Shown: one piece after another, positions 1 to 10,532 of the stretch | Position numbering within the stretch: the stretch's first letter is position 1 | Layout of the letters: every line of letters begins with the position of its first letter | Source of the DNA: Palaemon carinicauda | Taxonomy: Eukaryota > Arthropoda > Malacostraca > Decapoda > Palaemonidae | Length of the DNA: 64,000 nucleotides | Direction: 5' to 3' | Assembly: GCF_036898095.1 (NCBI RefSeq) | Contig: NC_090744.1 | Coordinates: 91,317,013 to 91,381,012 of the forward strand | Program-made: the position numbers and the translations under genes | Notes under the pieces: model-generated | Told to the model about the DNA's origin: nothing | Seen by the model: only the letters and a program-made list of their open reading frames with translations | The model's database searches: none

Positions 1-27
1 AGGTCTATAGATATAATCTATAGACCT
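1..27. repeat. Perfect 12-bp-arm palindrome at window edge
   Basis: Bases 1-12 (AGGTCTATAGAT) are the exact reverse complement of 16-27, with a 3-base ATA loop. It could be the tip of a hairpin or a terminal inverted repeat cut by the window edge. No function is assigned. Confidence 0.7.
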
Positions 28-468
28 TGGGACACCCCTAACCTCTCTTCGACAGGTTTGCAAACAGAAGACCCCTGAAACAAGTTCTCCTCATCTAGCC
101 ATCGAGGTTGATCGAGTTTGGTGTATTGCTCTGTTGGTACTAAGGTTCAGGTAAAGTCTGGGGTTTGCGAATACTGTACCAATCATAGATGGAAAATAAT
201 GTGAAGAACCAGTGATTTCTTTTGAAATATCTTTCATTTGGACATCCTAGAAAACCGAAGTGAATACGTTGAAATACGTTTACCTAGAAAAGATTTATTT
301 TTCATCAACATGTTGTCGAGGAGAACGGAAACAATTCAAATAAAATAGCAACATTTACAATAGCAATGAAACTAGAGAAGTTAAGAAAAAATATAAAATC
401 AAGAAAGATCGAAGACAAAAGATGGAAGGACGGAAAATGAATTATATTTCTTTCGAAGAAATATATTA

Positions 469-470
<2 letters not shown>
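28..470. other. Non-coding, nothing recognised
   Basis: The stretch is A+T-rich. An exon-like interval at 56-150 has a pyrimidine-rich acceptor and a GTAAAG donor and is open in one frame, but it is out of phase with the exon at 8379 and resembles nothing I know, so it is not called. Confidence 0.5.

Positions 471-543
<73 letters not shown>
471..543. repeat. (CT)n microsatellite
   Basis: About 73 bp of uninterrupted CT dinucleotide. It is the first of four long CT tracts in the window (others at 14347, 33560 and 48226). Confidence 0.95.
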
Positions 544-546
<3 letters not shown>

Positions 547-1655
547 GTCGATTAATGAGAGTCATACTGGTTTGTGTAAACCCCATCTCTACTAAACTGC
601 GAGAAAGATCATGGATGAGGAAAGATTTGTACATTGTCACATCCACCTTTTTTCTCTACCGTTCATCCATCATCATCGCCCCTTATTTACTACCTTTCTT
701 CCTTTTTATTAAAAAAGTCGACGAAATTTGATAGATGTTAGTTATTTGTGTTCGGGCGGGGGTGGGAGGAGGGAGTAGGGCCATATCTTAATAGAGTGTA
801 TTCATCCTCTTTGCAAGTGGCACTTTGTACGTCCCCATATTTGAAGGGAAATGTCTTGATTTTCCAATTGTTTTCTGACACTAGGGCAAAACGTAATAGG
901 CGTTCTTTTAACTAATGAAACTATATAAATTTATTTTAGTATTGTTTACGTTATTCTTTAATTATTGACTTTTACTCAATTAAAGTACAAAGGGCGATGA
1001 TTTTTTTTTTTTTTTTTTCAGAAAGGTCGATGTAGATAATATCTGCGAGTAGATAGATCGTACATTACACAATCGTAAATGTTTTTATCAGGATTATAGA
1101 AAACGGTACAATAATAAATACGTTAAAAATCCCAGCTAATGCTTCTTTACTAAAAAAAAAAAAAAAAAACGGATGATATTTTCAAATATACGAAAAAAAA
1201 TTGCACTTTTTCTGTTTATTATTTTTGACGTCGTCTGAAGATACAGAATTTTTTAACTGAAATATAAAGGGTAATGATTTTCAAACGATTTTAGGATAAA
1301 GAATCATTTGTTCAATCTCGATTTTCCTTGATGTTTGAAAGTTCCTCTCATATCATTTCATTTTGCATTCATATATACATGCATATAAGTGTAGTGTATA
1401 TGAATGTATTTTTACATAATTAGCGAGAAAGAAACGAGAGGAAATAATGAACACTTCTCATCTATAGTTCATGATTTACATGAAATCAGAATTGAACCTA
1501 ATTAGCCAAGTTGCAGTTTGTTTGTCATGAAGGAATTTACGCAGTTTCTCACAATTTACGACGATTCAGAAAAAAAAAATAGATGAAAGTCTTGTTTTTA
1601 TGAAAATGGAAAGTCATGTCCCATAGATGTTTTTTCTAAACTAGAAGATAGTATA
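544..1655. other. A+T-rich non-coding stretch
   Basis: Homopolymer A and T runs (for example near 1000 and 1150) and no open reading frame of note. I see no exon, RNA gene or recognisable repeat. Confidence 0.5.
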
Positions 1656-1659
1656 CATG

Positions 1660-1920
1660 AGTAGTAGGTTAGCCAGGGCACCAGCCACCAGTTGAGGTTC
1701 TACCACTAGAGAGTTATGGGGTCCTTTGACTGGCCAGACAGCACTACATTGGATCCTTCTCTCTGGTTGCGGTTAACTTCCCCTTTGCCTACACATACAC
1801 CGAATAGTCTGGCCTATTCTTTACAGATTCTCCTCTGTCCTCATACACCTGACCACACTGAGATTACCAAACAGTTCTTATTTTCCCAAGGGGTTAACTA
1901 CTGCACTGGAATTGTTTAGT
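1660..1920 (+). repeat. Interspersed repeat fragment, decapod-type
   Basis: This block is richer in G+C than its left flank and resembles an interspersed repeat I know from shrimp-type genomes (a run with GAGAGTTATGGGGTCCTTTG near 1710). I think it is a piece of a LINE-associated repeat. The family call is from memory, not from a search. The small ORF at 1716-1919 has no recognisable content. Confidence 0.4.
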
Positions 1921-2204
1921 GGCGACTGTACCACTCGTGTGTCACACGATCGTACATAATAACGACATTTCTCTTTTTTGTATATATTATCCTTTGTATC
2001 TTCGCTCTTCCCTAGCACTCGTAGCAACTTGTATTAACATGTCTGTCTATTTCATTGTTAACTGTTAACAGAATCGGTTGCCAATTGGACAAGAAAGAGC
2101 ATGTTTGTATTTTGTGACCTTCTTGCCGGGACCTAGTGTGTATATATACCTGATGTGTCTATAATAAAGTACTCGGTTGCATTCATCTCGCCTTTGACTC
2201 ACAA
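1921..2204 (+). other. LTR-like or promoter-like segment before DIRS-A
   Basis: The segment has a TATATATA box near 2142 and an AATAAAG signal near 2163, and a possible TG...CA outline (about 1939-2203). It stops where the DIRS-A gag begins. It could be a solo LTR, or the flank into which DIRS-A was truncated. It does not contain the left terminus that DIRS-A's own internal complementary region predicts. Confidence 0.3.
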
Positions 2205-2210
2205 CCTCTT

Positions 2211-4028
2211 TTGGCTCGTAGAATCACCGAGTTCGAATCCCGTCGTATGGGCTCCTCCGAGGACGCCCTTCAGTTCACCCATGAGACTGGAGGAGGAGTT
2301 CGACACCTGGTTCCCCCACAAGAAGGTTCCTCGGTCTCCCCCGCCGCCGTCGTCAACGCTCCCGCCCGTCTTTCTACAGCCTTCTTCGCCAGCGGACCGG
2401 CAGGAGGATCCCCCAGCAACTCGAGACGACTCAGACGACTCGGCGGGCTCTCTTTCCTCCCAGTCGTCGTTCTCCTCCCGCTCGTCGGACTCGTTCTCCT
2501 TGGAGGATGAAGGCCCGAGGGACTCGAGGAGGTGACGGGTGAGGTCCCTCAGGAAGAGGTCCTGCTCACGGTCCCGCCACTCCAGGAGACGTTCCAGGAC
2601 CTCCAGGAAAAAGCACAAGAGGAGCCGCTCGTCAAAAGGTGAATGGGTGCGAGTCCCGATCCCCCGGAGTCATCTCCTCAAGGCTACCGCCGCCCCGAGC
2701 ACCTCTAGCTGGCTCCCCAGAGCCTCTTCGTCACCCTCGCGGCACGGCGCCTCCAGCAGACCCGATCATCGTCGGAGGTCGTTGCACCAGGTCTCGGTAG
2801 ACAAACATAAGTCCGTGAAGGCTCCGGCTCCATCCGCCCAGCGGAAAGAGTCACTCCTTCGGCCTGGCAGCTTTGTCCCGGCCTCCGATCCCTCGACGGC
2901 CTTCCAAATCCACCAAAACCAGCCAGCTGGTACGGAGAAGCCCACAGCTCTGCGATGCTCCGCGGGAGGGAGTAGACCCATGACAGCTACTCCCGTCCCA
3001 GCGGATCCGCCCGCTCAGCGGGTCGCCCCGCCAATGGCTCGGCTCGAGAAGAAGATGCCTCCTCCCCACGTGGATCCCTCAGTCATCGACAAGGCTTCCC
3101 ATGCGGAGGATCGGATAGCGGAAGACCTCGTAGAAGGGGGAGAATGCTCCACGGACGATGTCTCCACCTATAGGAAGGTCTTGGCCCTCATCAGGCGTCA
3201 CCATAAGTTGGATGAACCTAAGCCCTCGGCAGAACAAGCCTGGCACTCCGGCCTTAGCAGGCTGGTAGACAATCCAGTACAGCAGAAGCCTTCCCTGGCC
3301 CTCCCCCTGGCGAGGGACGTGAAGCTGGGCATGGACCACATAGATAGGTTCATAGCCAGCCAAGCGGACGCCCCCAGGAGCGTGGGTGCCTCCAAACTCC
3401 TCCAGGGACTTAAAACGCAAAAACGCTTTTAGGTCCAAGAGGTGCGTTGCGGAGGTCCCCGTACGGTTGAGCCAGTGATCACCATCCTGAACCAAGGAGC
3501 GGCTGAAGATAGGGATCCTCCGCTCCGGTGTGTTTCTCACCAGGAGAAACCTCCATGATGGAGGATATGGCCCTGGACCTGGTTTACGTGTCTTCCTGGT
3601 TGGACTGGTGGGCCTGCACGTTGGTGGGATTCCAGTCATCCCATGACCTTTCCGTCCCCGAGAATCAGTCCTTGCTGAAGGAACGGATTAGTTCGGGGGG
3701 AAAAGCTCTCAAGTTTCTCTCTTACCAGTCGCTCTCTCAAGCAGTCCTGCGGAAGAGGGACACAGTGCTGAGCAAGCTGGTAAGGAGGTTACCCGAGCGG
3801 GAGGCGAGACCATTGAGGAACTCACCAGTGTGGGAAGAGTCTGTTTTCCCCCTGAAGGCAGTAGAGGAGGTCATGGAGAGGGTAAGGAAGCCTAAAGAGG
3901 CGGGAGAGGCCAGACCTCCGCCTGCAAGACGGCCAGCCCACAGGAGACCCTCTTCAGACGTCCTTCACCCGTCCTATGTTTCGCCAGTTCAGCCAAGGAG
4001 GGACTCCCTGTCGGTGTCTTGGCACTAA
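2211..4028 (+). pseudogene. DIRS-A gag-like ORF1, broken
   Basis: The gag-like reading begins at 2211, where the likely start is TTG instead of ATG (MARRITEFES in the first frame). It shifts frame near 2270, meets a stop at 2533, continues to a stop at 3430, and resumes in another frame from about 3530 to 4028. The content is a Ser/Arg/Pro-rich N-terminal half with an acidic SSRSSDSFSLEDE run and an RSRSSK-type basic region, then a more compact C-terminal half (WLDWWACTLVGFQ). No zinc knuckle is visible. In DIRS elements ORF1 is thought to package the RNA. The next ORF (RT) overlaps its end. I call it gag-like from position and its similarity in arrangement to ORF1 of DIRS-C at 57282. Confidence 0.7.
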
Positions 4029-5074
4029 GCCCCGCAGCCCTCCCGTAGGGGTATTTCAGTCCCTCAGTCTAATTTTAGACCAGCCTATGTCAACTCCAGG
4101 AGAGGGCGATCCAGCTGCGCCTCTAGAAGGAGATAGGAAGGGAGGTCCCCTACTCCTGCCGAAGCCTCAGGTAGGGGGATGCCTCAAACACTCTTGGCAA
4201 GCTTGGTGGGACCACGGAGCGGATCCGTGGACCGTAGCAGTACTGAAGGGAGGGTACAGGTTGCCCTTCCTAGCGGAACCGCCCCCTCTGATCCCGGACC
4301 AACAGGCGGAGTGGTTGGCGCCCAAGTACCCCTTGGGAAGAACAGGATTGCAGGAGGAAGTATTGGCCATGCTCGCCAAAGGGGCGGTAGAACCAGTCAG
4401 GAACCCAGGACCGGAGTTCTACAGCAGACTCTTCCTGGTGGAGAAAGCAACAGGGGGATGGAGGCCAGTGATAGATCTGTCGGCCCTCAACAAGTTTGTT
4501 TGCAAGACCGACTTCAAGATGGACACCCCGAAGTCGGTCTTGGCGGCCTTGAGAGAGGGGGACTTCATGATACCCATAGATCTCAAGGACGCCTACTTCT
4601 AGATCCCTGTCCACCCCTCCAGCAGGAAGTTCCTAAGAGTAAAATGGGGGTACCCAATCGTTACAATTCAGAACCCTCTGCTTCGGACTGTCGACAGCCC
4701 CTCAGGTCTTTACGAGGGTCTTCGCAACAGTCTCAGCCTGGGCACACGAGCAGGGCATCCGCTTGATTCGGTACCTAGACGACTGGTTGTTGCTTTCAGC
4801 CTCAGAGGGAGCACTGAGGGAGCAAGGCGCGAAGCTTCTATGGTTCTGCGGTGTCTTGGGTATCACCATCAACCTGGAAAAGTCACAGCTGACACCCTCC
4901 ACCAGGATGACCTACCTGGGGATGGTTCTAGACTCCCAGTTGGTGAGAGCCTTCCCCTCCTCGGAGAGGCTAGACAATCTGGATCAGATACTTCGACCAT
5001 TCCTAACGGACCAGCCCAGGAGAGCCAAGGACTGGCAGAGATTGGTAGGCCACCTCGTGCATTGGAGAAGTTAG
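3976..5074 (+). pseudogene. DIRS-A reverse transcriptase, broken
   Basis: The palm motifs are readable. The finger region shows LFLVEKATGGWRPVIDLSAL (about 4426-4485). Motif A begins at IDLKDAYF, where an in-frame TAG at 4600-4602 follows the aromatic pair. The frame changes between 4650 and 4680; the motif B region (CFGLSTAPQVFTRVF) and the catalytic YLDD (4772-4783) lie in the second frame. The thumb follows (LEKSQLTPSTRMTYLGM) to a shift near 5060. The protein would copy the element RNA into DNA in the host cell. One nonsense codon and two shifts rule out a functional product. Confidence 0.85.
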
Positions 5075-6082
5075 TCCCCCAGGGGAGGCTCAAACTCAGG
5101 GGAGTTCAATGGAACCTGAAGGAGCTCTGGAACCAGGGGGACTCCCCGCACAAAATAGTCCCGGTATTCCCAGAGACGAAGGAAGTCCTGAAGTGGTGGC
5201 ACGACAGGACAAACACCCTCAAAGGAATGCCCATCGCAATCGATCCTCCGGAGATGCTGCTGTTCACGAACGCATCCAAGGAGGGTTGGGGAGACCACGT
5301 TCTCGACGAGTCAGCAAAATGGAAATGGTCCCTCGCGGAGAAGAGCCCTCACATAAACGTGCTAGAGCTGATGGCCGTGCAAAGGGCATGCCGAGAATTC
5401 GTCCATCTACTCCGGGGAAACACCGTGGCTCTGATGTGCGACAACGCCACGGTGGTGGCCTACGTGAAGAAGCAAGGAGGACTGAAGTCGAAGGAGCTGT
5501 GCAGTCTCACAACGCAGTTCCTGGAATGGGCGGTGGCGGAGGAACAGATCGAAGTCACAGCCAGGTTCATTGCGGGAAAGAAGAACGTCCTAGCCAACGG
5601 CCTCAGCAGGATGGGCCAAGTAGTAGGGTCGGAGTGGTCCTTACACCCGAAAGTGGTCCTTACACCCGAGAGTGGCCCGGACGGTCATCCTGAAGTGGGG
5701 TTTGCCGGTGATAGACCTCTTCGCCACGAGGCTAAACGCACAGCTCCCCGTGTTTTGTTCTCCTTTGCCAGACCTAACAGCAGCGTTCGAGGACGCCTTT
5801 CAACATCCTTGGGACAATCTCGACGTATATGCCTTCCTGCCCTTCGGGATACTCAGACAAGTTCTCAACAGAGTGAGGCGGGCGAACAACCTATGGATGA
5901 CTTTGGTAGCGCCCTGGTGGCCGGAGAGAGAATGGTTCGTGGACCTAAAGGAACTGGCGTGCCTTCCTCCTTGGCCCCTTCCAGACAAGCCAGACCTCCT
6001 CCGGCAACCACACTCACAAAGGTTTCACGAAAACCCTCGGTCCCTCCGCCTACACACGTGGAGGTTATCGAGCGCCTCCTGA
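5072..6082 (+). pseudogene. DIRS-A RNase H and methyltransferase-like region, broken
   Basis: RNase H is visible from about 5257: LFTNASKEGWG, then VLELMAVQ, MCDNATVVAY, and VLANGLSR. In the family the first and last motifs carry a catalytic aspartate; here both are asparagine (AAC at 5269-5271 and 5596-5598), while the Glu and the middle Asp remain. A 19-bp tandem duplication (5634-5652 and 5653-5671) then throws the frame. The reading continues at 5672-6082 as GLPVIDLFATRLNAQLPVF ... WDNLDVYAF ... LVAPWWPEREW, the conserved post-RNase-H region of DIRS pol that has been likened to an adenine methyltransferase. Its end overlaps the recombinase frame, as expected for DIRS. Confidence 0.85.
5634..5671 (+). 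repeat. 19-bp tandem duplication inside DIRS-A pol
   Basis: Two adjacent 19-bp units (GTGGTCCTTACACCCGAAA and a copy with one mismatch). As 19 is not a multiple of 3, it explains the change from frame 1 upstream to frame 2 downstream. Confidence 0.9.
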
Positions 6083-7100
6083 AGAGGGAAGGATACTCGT
6101 CGAAGACTGCAACAAGGATGTCGGGGTACCTTAGACGGTCCTCGGTCGCGGTATATCAGGCAAAGTGGGCCACCTTTACTAAATGGTGCGCCTCACAGAA
6201 CATCAGGCTGTTGGAGGCTTCCCTTCACAAGATAGCCGACTTCCTGGTCTATCTGAGAGATGACGTGGGTACGTCCATACCAGCCATCAAGGGAGTCCGG
6301 GCAGCGCTGGGCCAAGTCTTCCTCCTGAAAGGCATTGATCTAGGAGCGTCTAGACATATCTCAATGTTCATCAGGAGTTTCGAACAGTCGTGTTCCCCAG
6401 AGGCCTCTAGGGTGCCCCAGTGGGATGTGGCTAGAGTGCTGAAAGTTCTGTCAGAGCCACCCTTCGAACCCCTCAAAGATATTCTGGACAAAGAGCTCAC
6501 CCTCAAGACGGTCTTCCTGTTAGCCCTTGCGTAGGCAAAGAGAGTAAGTGAGCTCCATGGGCTGTCATATGAGGTCTCACACTCGAAGGGTTGGCGGGAA
6601 GCAACTTTCAGATTCTTACCTAACTTCGTAGCCAAGACTCAGAACCCAGCTCACTGGGACCCTAGGTTTGAGGGGTTCTCAGTGCCAGCGATCCCGCGTT
6701 CGGACAACCCGAGGGACTTGTTACTGTGCCCAGTCAGGGCGGTGCGTAAGTACCTAGAGAGAACGTCCAGGCTTCTGTCTGGGATCAAGAGTCTGTTCGT
6801 CTCCTCAGGGCTAGTGAAGAAGCCAGTCTCCAAGAAAACTGTCTCCTTCTGGTTACGGCAGGTAATTATGAGAGCCTACGACAGATCTGGAGACTCCCTT
6901 CCGGGAAAGCCGAGACCCCATGATGTTAGGGGCCTGAATACTTTGTTGGCCTTCGAGAGGAGCATGGCAGTGGGCCAGATCCTGAGGGCAGCCACTTGGT
7001 CAAGACAGTCCACCTTTACGGCTCACTAACTAAAGGACTGTTCTAGGAAATCTTTGGACAGGTTCTCTCTTGGTCCCGTCATTTCTGCACTCCAGAAGAT
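5990..7100 (+). pseudogene. DIRS-A tyrosine recombinase, broken
   Basis: The core-binding domain runs about 6055-6460 (LRRSSVAVYQAKWATFTKW, then IADFLVYLRDD, IKGVRAALGQVF). An in-frame TAG at 6532-6534 precedes the catalytic Arg region (AKRVSEL; Arg codon 6541-6543). The HxxR box is intact (HDVR, His codon 6919-6921, Arg 6928-6930). The nucleophile position, aligned by the following LKD to FYLKD of DIRS-C, is a TAA stop at 7027-7029. The tail KSLDRFSLGPV is still readable after it. Such proteins integrate the circular DNA intermediate. This copy cannot. Confidence 0.85.
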
Positions 7101-7429
7101 TTAAAGGCGTAGCCCCGGGGAAGCCGTGGGCGGTAAGTCCAAGAGACACAGGTTCCTTCCCTATCTTTCCACCCCCGTATCACCCTTCCCCTCCATTACC
7201 CTTGATCTCTTCACCTACCATGGGGTACACGTTCAGTGAATGCATACGTCTCCGAGGACTTTTACAGAGGTGAGATACTTAAACACTAAGATAGTTTTTT
7301 GCGTAGTTTTCCCTAGTTTCTCGTTTCTCTTTTTGGGTCAGCAGAACCTAGCCTCCTATCTAGGTTCGTTTTTTCCCTTCTCCAGACGGTCTCTCGGTCC
7401 GTAAGGCCACTCCCAACTCCTAAAGTATA

Positions 7430-7533
7430 AGTCTCCTAAGAAAGTAGTTCGAGTAAGTACTCCGTGTTGGAACAAATCACAAATTTTAAGTAATTTGTAT
7501 TTTTCCTAACAGTACTTACCTCGAACTACTTTC
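7430..7533 (+). repeat. DIRS-A internal complementary region
   Basis: A bipartite segment: the right half (about 7477-7533) is complementary to the element's right end at 7756-7812, and the left half (about 7430-7479) should be complementary to the lost left end. In DIRS elements this region serves as a splint for completing the circular intermediate. Confidence 0.75.
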
Positions 7534-7755
7534 GGGTTATGGCCCACCCATCCTGCCCCGAGTGCCTTACAGGACTTCTGATACCTTATCTATCATAAAC
7601 TTACTGATGACCGAGACCTGGCCAAGCACGGTCTCTGACCCCGGGTCGCCTCATGGCGCGTATTCCTCCGCCAGAGGTACCCACTATAGAAAACAGAGAT
7701 AGGGGAAACTACACAAAATTCTGGTCGGTTGGGAGGAGATCCCAGATACTCCTAA

Positions 7756-7812
7756 GAAAGTAGTTCGAGGTAAGTACTATTAGGAAAAATACAAATTACT
7801 TAAAATTTGTGA
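7756..7812 (+). repeat. DIRS-A right terminal repeat end
   Basis: Starts in AGAAAGTAGTTCGAGGTAAG and ends in AAAATTTGTGAT; reverse complement of about 7477-7533. It fixes the right border of the element. Confidence 0.75.
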
Positions 7813-8378
7813 TATTAAGAATGCCTCCAGTGTAAACATGAATCTGGGGCCTAACAAGGCCATCTAGTCGGTAGATTTAAAACATGCCCATCTTTACCCT
7901 TCAGCTTTACTTCTATTCCTCTTCACCCCTGCCACCTTGTTGTCCATTTTTTATCAACATTTATTTCAGTGTAATTGTAGGTTTTCTCCCTGTTGCTTTT
8001 GGGTGCTGAATGGTCTCACAGTCTTCAGCACAGGGCTATATATCCCAGATTCATAAATCCAATCCAAAACATGTCGGACCCTGGACATTTTAGGATGAAA
8101 TAGGTTTAACCTTGATGAATGTTTTGTAAGGAAAAGTTTACCTCAAAATTAAATTAATTGTGCTTGGAAGGTTTGTGTCCTTGAGTTGTTATGTTAAGTT
8201 AGTAACAATATTCACCATTATTAACGAAACATTGCGTAGGAAACCATAAGATTAATTTGAGACTTTTCTTACTTGCTTACAAGCAATGATATATACTCAA
8301 TAGGTTGCTCTTAGAAGCTGACACATTTGCTGTGTTTTTATTTCTCTGATGTTTGACTAATTGGTATTCCACTTACAG
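7813..8378 (+). other. Intron sequence with a possible interspersed repeat
   Basis: This is the intron before the exon at 8379. About 7870-8070 resembles, in diverged form, segments at 44880-45063 and 47990-48137 (a shared run of the type CTGAATGRYCTC followed by a CAATCCAA or CAATCAA end). I think it is one decapod interspersed repeat family. The acceptor tract ends ACTTACAG at 8378. Confidence 0.4.
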
Positions 8379-8475
8379 AGGATGGCTTGCCGCCTTTGCC
8401 TGCTGAACCTCCAAGCCACGAAAGTTCTGGACCAGATTCCTCTCCTGCAACTAGTCCAAACAATGCCAATTCAAT
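8379..8475 (+). CDS. Ptp61F: Penultimate exon, PTPN1/PTPN2-type tyrosine phosphatase
   Basis: The exon is bounded by ACTTACAG before 8379 and GTAAGT after 8475. Reading with one base borrowed from the previous exon gives DGLPPLPAEPPSHESSGPDS, then a Ser/Thr/Asn-rich linker, and ends with two bases (AT) that complete a codon in the next exon. The proline-rich LPPLPAEPP fits the SH3-binding region that lies between the catalytic domain and the C-terminal anchor in PTP1B and fly Ptp61F (which binds Dock). The catalytic exons are not in the window, probably beyond DIRS-A. Family assignment rests mainly on the next exon. Confidence 0.65.
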
Positions 8476-8718
8476 GTAAGTAGATTCAATGGACTTATAC
8501 CTAAGTATAGAGAGTTTATTGTTTCTTTAAAATAATGTAAGAATGAGAGGTCCAAGTACTGTACAAAATCGAGGAGGCTAACTGTCTGCCGCTATATCTG
8601 TACCAATAATATGATATTATTTGTAACTTGAATGATTGTGTTTTGTGCTTTTTATCTATATATATGTCATTTTAAAACTAGCCATAATTATCTGAAACAG
8701 CAATGTTTATGATTTCAG

Positions 8719-8929
8719 AGCCATGGAAACTGAATTCCGGCAAAGAAAGCGCAGAGAACGCCAGGAGGCCACCGCTGCCAAGGTCAAGGAAGTGGTGGAA
8801 AAGCAGAGAGCCAACGAGATATGGGAGGCGAGAAAGAGGTTGATTTTTAAACCGATTAGCATTTGTGTTGCCTTTGTTGTTCTGGGTCTCGGAGGAGGTG
8901 CTCTTATATACCGATACTTTCATGCGTAG
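8719..8929 (+). CDS. Ptp61F: Terminal exon, ER-anchored isoform of PTPN1/PTPN2-type phosphatase
   Basis: The acceptor is TGATTTCAG before 8719; AT from the previous exon plus A gives Ile, then AMETEFRQRKRRERQEATAA. A basic helical stretch follows (KVKEVVEKQRANEIWEARKR), then about 20 hydrophobic residues (ISICVAFVVLGLGGGALIY) and RYFHA before the TAG at 8927. This matches the C-terminus of vertebrate PTPN2 in layout: a basic RxxRxxxxAT...KV...KR segment followed by a hydrophobic ER tail anchor. The protein would dephosphorylate tyrosines from the cytosolic face of the ER. A GT at 8839-8840, within the KR codon, may serve as an internal donor to the exon at 43374 (see findings). I am fairly sure of the family and less sure of exact orthology. 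Confidence 0.7.
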
Positions 8930-9166
8930 TAATTTATCCGCAGACGAAAATTTATACTTGTATATGTATCAAAAGAAGTCATCAATATATTTCATGAAAC
9001 AGTGGATTATGCTGTATGGACATATACCATAGTATGTCAGTACTTAATGTTCAAAAGAAATAGTTTTTCACATAAGAATACAGAGTATCTCTGTCGCATA
9101 TTGTCCTTTGGACATAACTCAAGCATGGTAAGGTCCATGACCAAGTCAGGGTAACGTAACCGATGA

Positions 9167-9172
9167 AATAAA
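9167..9172 (+). terminator. Poly(A) signal for the ER-anchored isoform
   Basis: AATAAA about 240 bases after the stop codon at 8927-8929. A cleavage site soon after would give a short 3' UTR. This is a motif match only. Confidence 0.5.
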
Positions 9173-10532
9173 TGCGCTAGATATTCTAGCATGGATTTTT
9201 TTTTATATATCTTTATTCATGAAAGTTATTGCGTTGATAAGGGATTTATATTTAACAATCAAGAACGTTGCATGTACCCGTTTTTTCACCGCTTTTTCAG
9301 AATTTTATAATGTATTGTCATTTTCAACTATCATTAGTCACTGCTTGAGGTAAGAGGGCTTTTGCCCTATTTTTTTTTTCTTTTCTATTTTTGCAAACCC
9401 ATTTTTATATTATTGCCTCATTAATGGGTCTTGAATATTCAACACATCCTTTTTTTTACGAATAACAGTAAGGAGAGATTGACTGCAGGCTGATTAGCAG
9501 TAAGGCACTTCTGGGCCTATGGTTCCATGCTGTTAGGAACCTCACTTCTTGTGTGCATAGCTTCCTGTCAGCGGCTCTCACCTTCGAGAGTCCTTGTATT
9601 AGATTTTAGCTCCTAATTTTTCATTTTTCCGACTACAGTATCTCATGCTCAATTATACACCTTTATTTTCTTTTCTGTTCATCTGCATACACAAAGCATC
9701 TTCATTTTTATTAATGCATTGCCTTGTTTAGCAACAATTATTTACTGTTTGAATAGAGCAACACATAAAAGATACTGTTCTCATGTCAAGTACGCAGGGC
9801 TGCGTCCTTTGGTTCATGCATTTGTTTTTACAGTTATCAGCCTTAGATTTGGAAATCCTGTTTTCACTGTCTCATCACCATGTTTTTATGATTTAAAATT
9901 GCAAACCTTTGGGTTTGAAATAAGTACAGATACACTGGGTTTTATCCTCTGCAGTTACAACACTTCATACTTCAAAGCTTTGTGTCATTTGCAAGTGTTA
10001 TTGGTCAGTCCTATTACAGTGAATATTAACTTAGTGGTTAAGTTTAGCGATGTTGAGCATACTTTTTTTTATTTGCTGATCTGCAGCTCACATTGAAAAC
10101 CTTTTTTGTGTTAATGAAGCATATAATATAGTACTGTATTTTAGAAAGAAGAAAATTGGTGGCCAGCTTCCAAACTTTTCTCGCTTTTCTATTTCTAAAA
10201 GTAAGGCTCTTATCTTGATGGAACTGGAGGTCCAAGCTTTCTTGCTGTATAGCCAGCCAGCCAGCAAACCTTTTTTTTTTTTTTTTTTTTTTTTTTTTGG
10301 GTTTTTTTTGGAAAGGTAGTAGTTTTTTTTTTTCTTTTTTACTCACAAATGTGGTAGTGATATAAGTGATGGGTTTGTATAAAAAAAAATTATTTAGGTT
10401 TTCAAAAAAGGTTATATATTCCGAACTTTCACTTCTGGATACGTATGTTTGCTTGCGTATGTGTATAATTAGGGATATTAGCATTCATTCCTCAGTAATA
10501 CGAAATAAGTTCCTTATTCAGGTGAAATGGAC
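9173..10532 (+). other. Intron/3' flank, no gene seen
   Basis: A+T-rich sequence with a poly(T) run at about 10270-10298. Small ORFs on both strands are low-complexity or chance. Nothing else is recognised. Confidence 0.5.

Larger units (their letters stand above)
2205..7812 (+). mobile_element. DIRS-A: decayed DIRS retrotransposon lacking its left terminal repeat
   Basis: The order is gag, RT, RNase H, methyltransferase-like region, tyrosine recombinase, internal complementary region, right terminal repeat. This is the layout known for DIRS elements, which integrate with a tyrosine recombinase rather than a DDE integrase. The right end is visible: 7756-7812 is the inverted copy of about 7477-7533. 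The left half of the internal complementary region (about 7430-7479) should pair with a left terminus, but no such sequence exists in 1-2205. The element is therefore 5'-truncated or rearranged. Several stops, shifts and lost catalytic residues show it is dead. Confidence 0.85.

Noticed and set aside
56..150. Exon-like interval with acceptor and donor and an open frame of 31 codons
   Set aside because: Its end phase creates a stop if joined to the exon at 8379, and the peptide resembles nothing in the phosphatase family.
2220..2240. tRNA B-box-like GAGTTCGAATCCCG at the start of DIRS-A gag
   Set aside because: It lies within the gag coding reading (TEFESRR), and no tRNA fold or A box is visible nearby.
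2199..2618. Minus-strand ORF opposite DIRS-A gag
   Set aside because: Shadow of the Ser/Arg-rich gag reading on the other strand.
10044..10484. 146-codon minus-strand ORF with a Lys run
   Set aside because: The Lys run is the poly(T) tract; the rest has no motif and no conservation can be judged.
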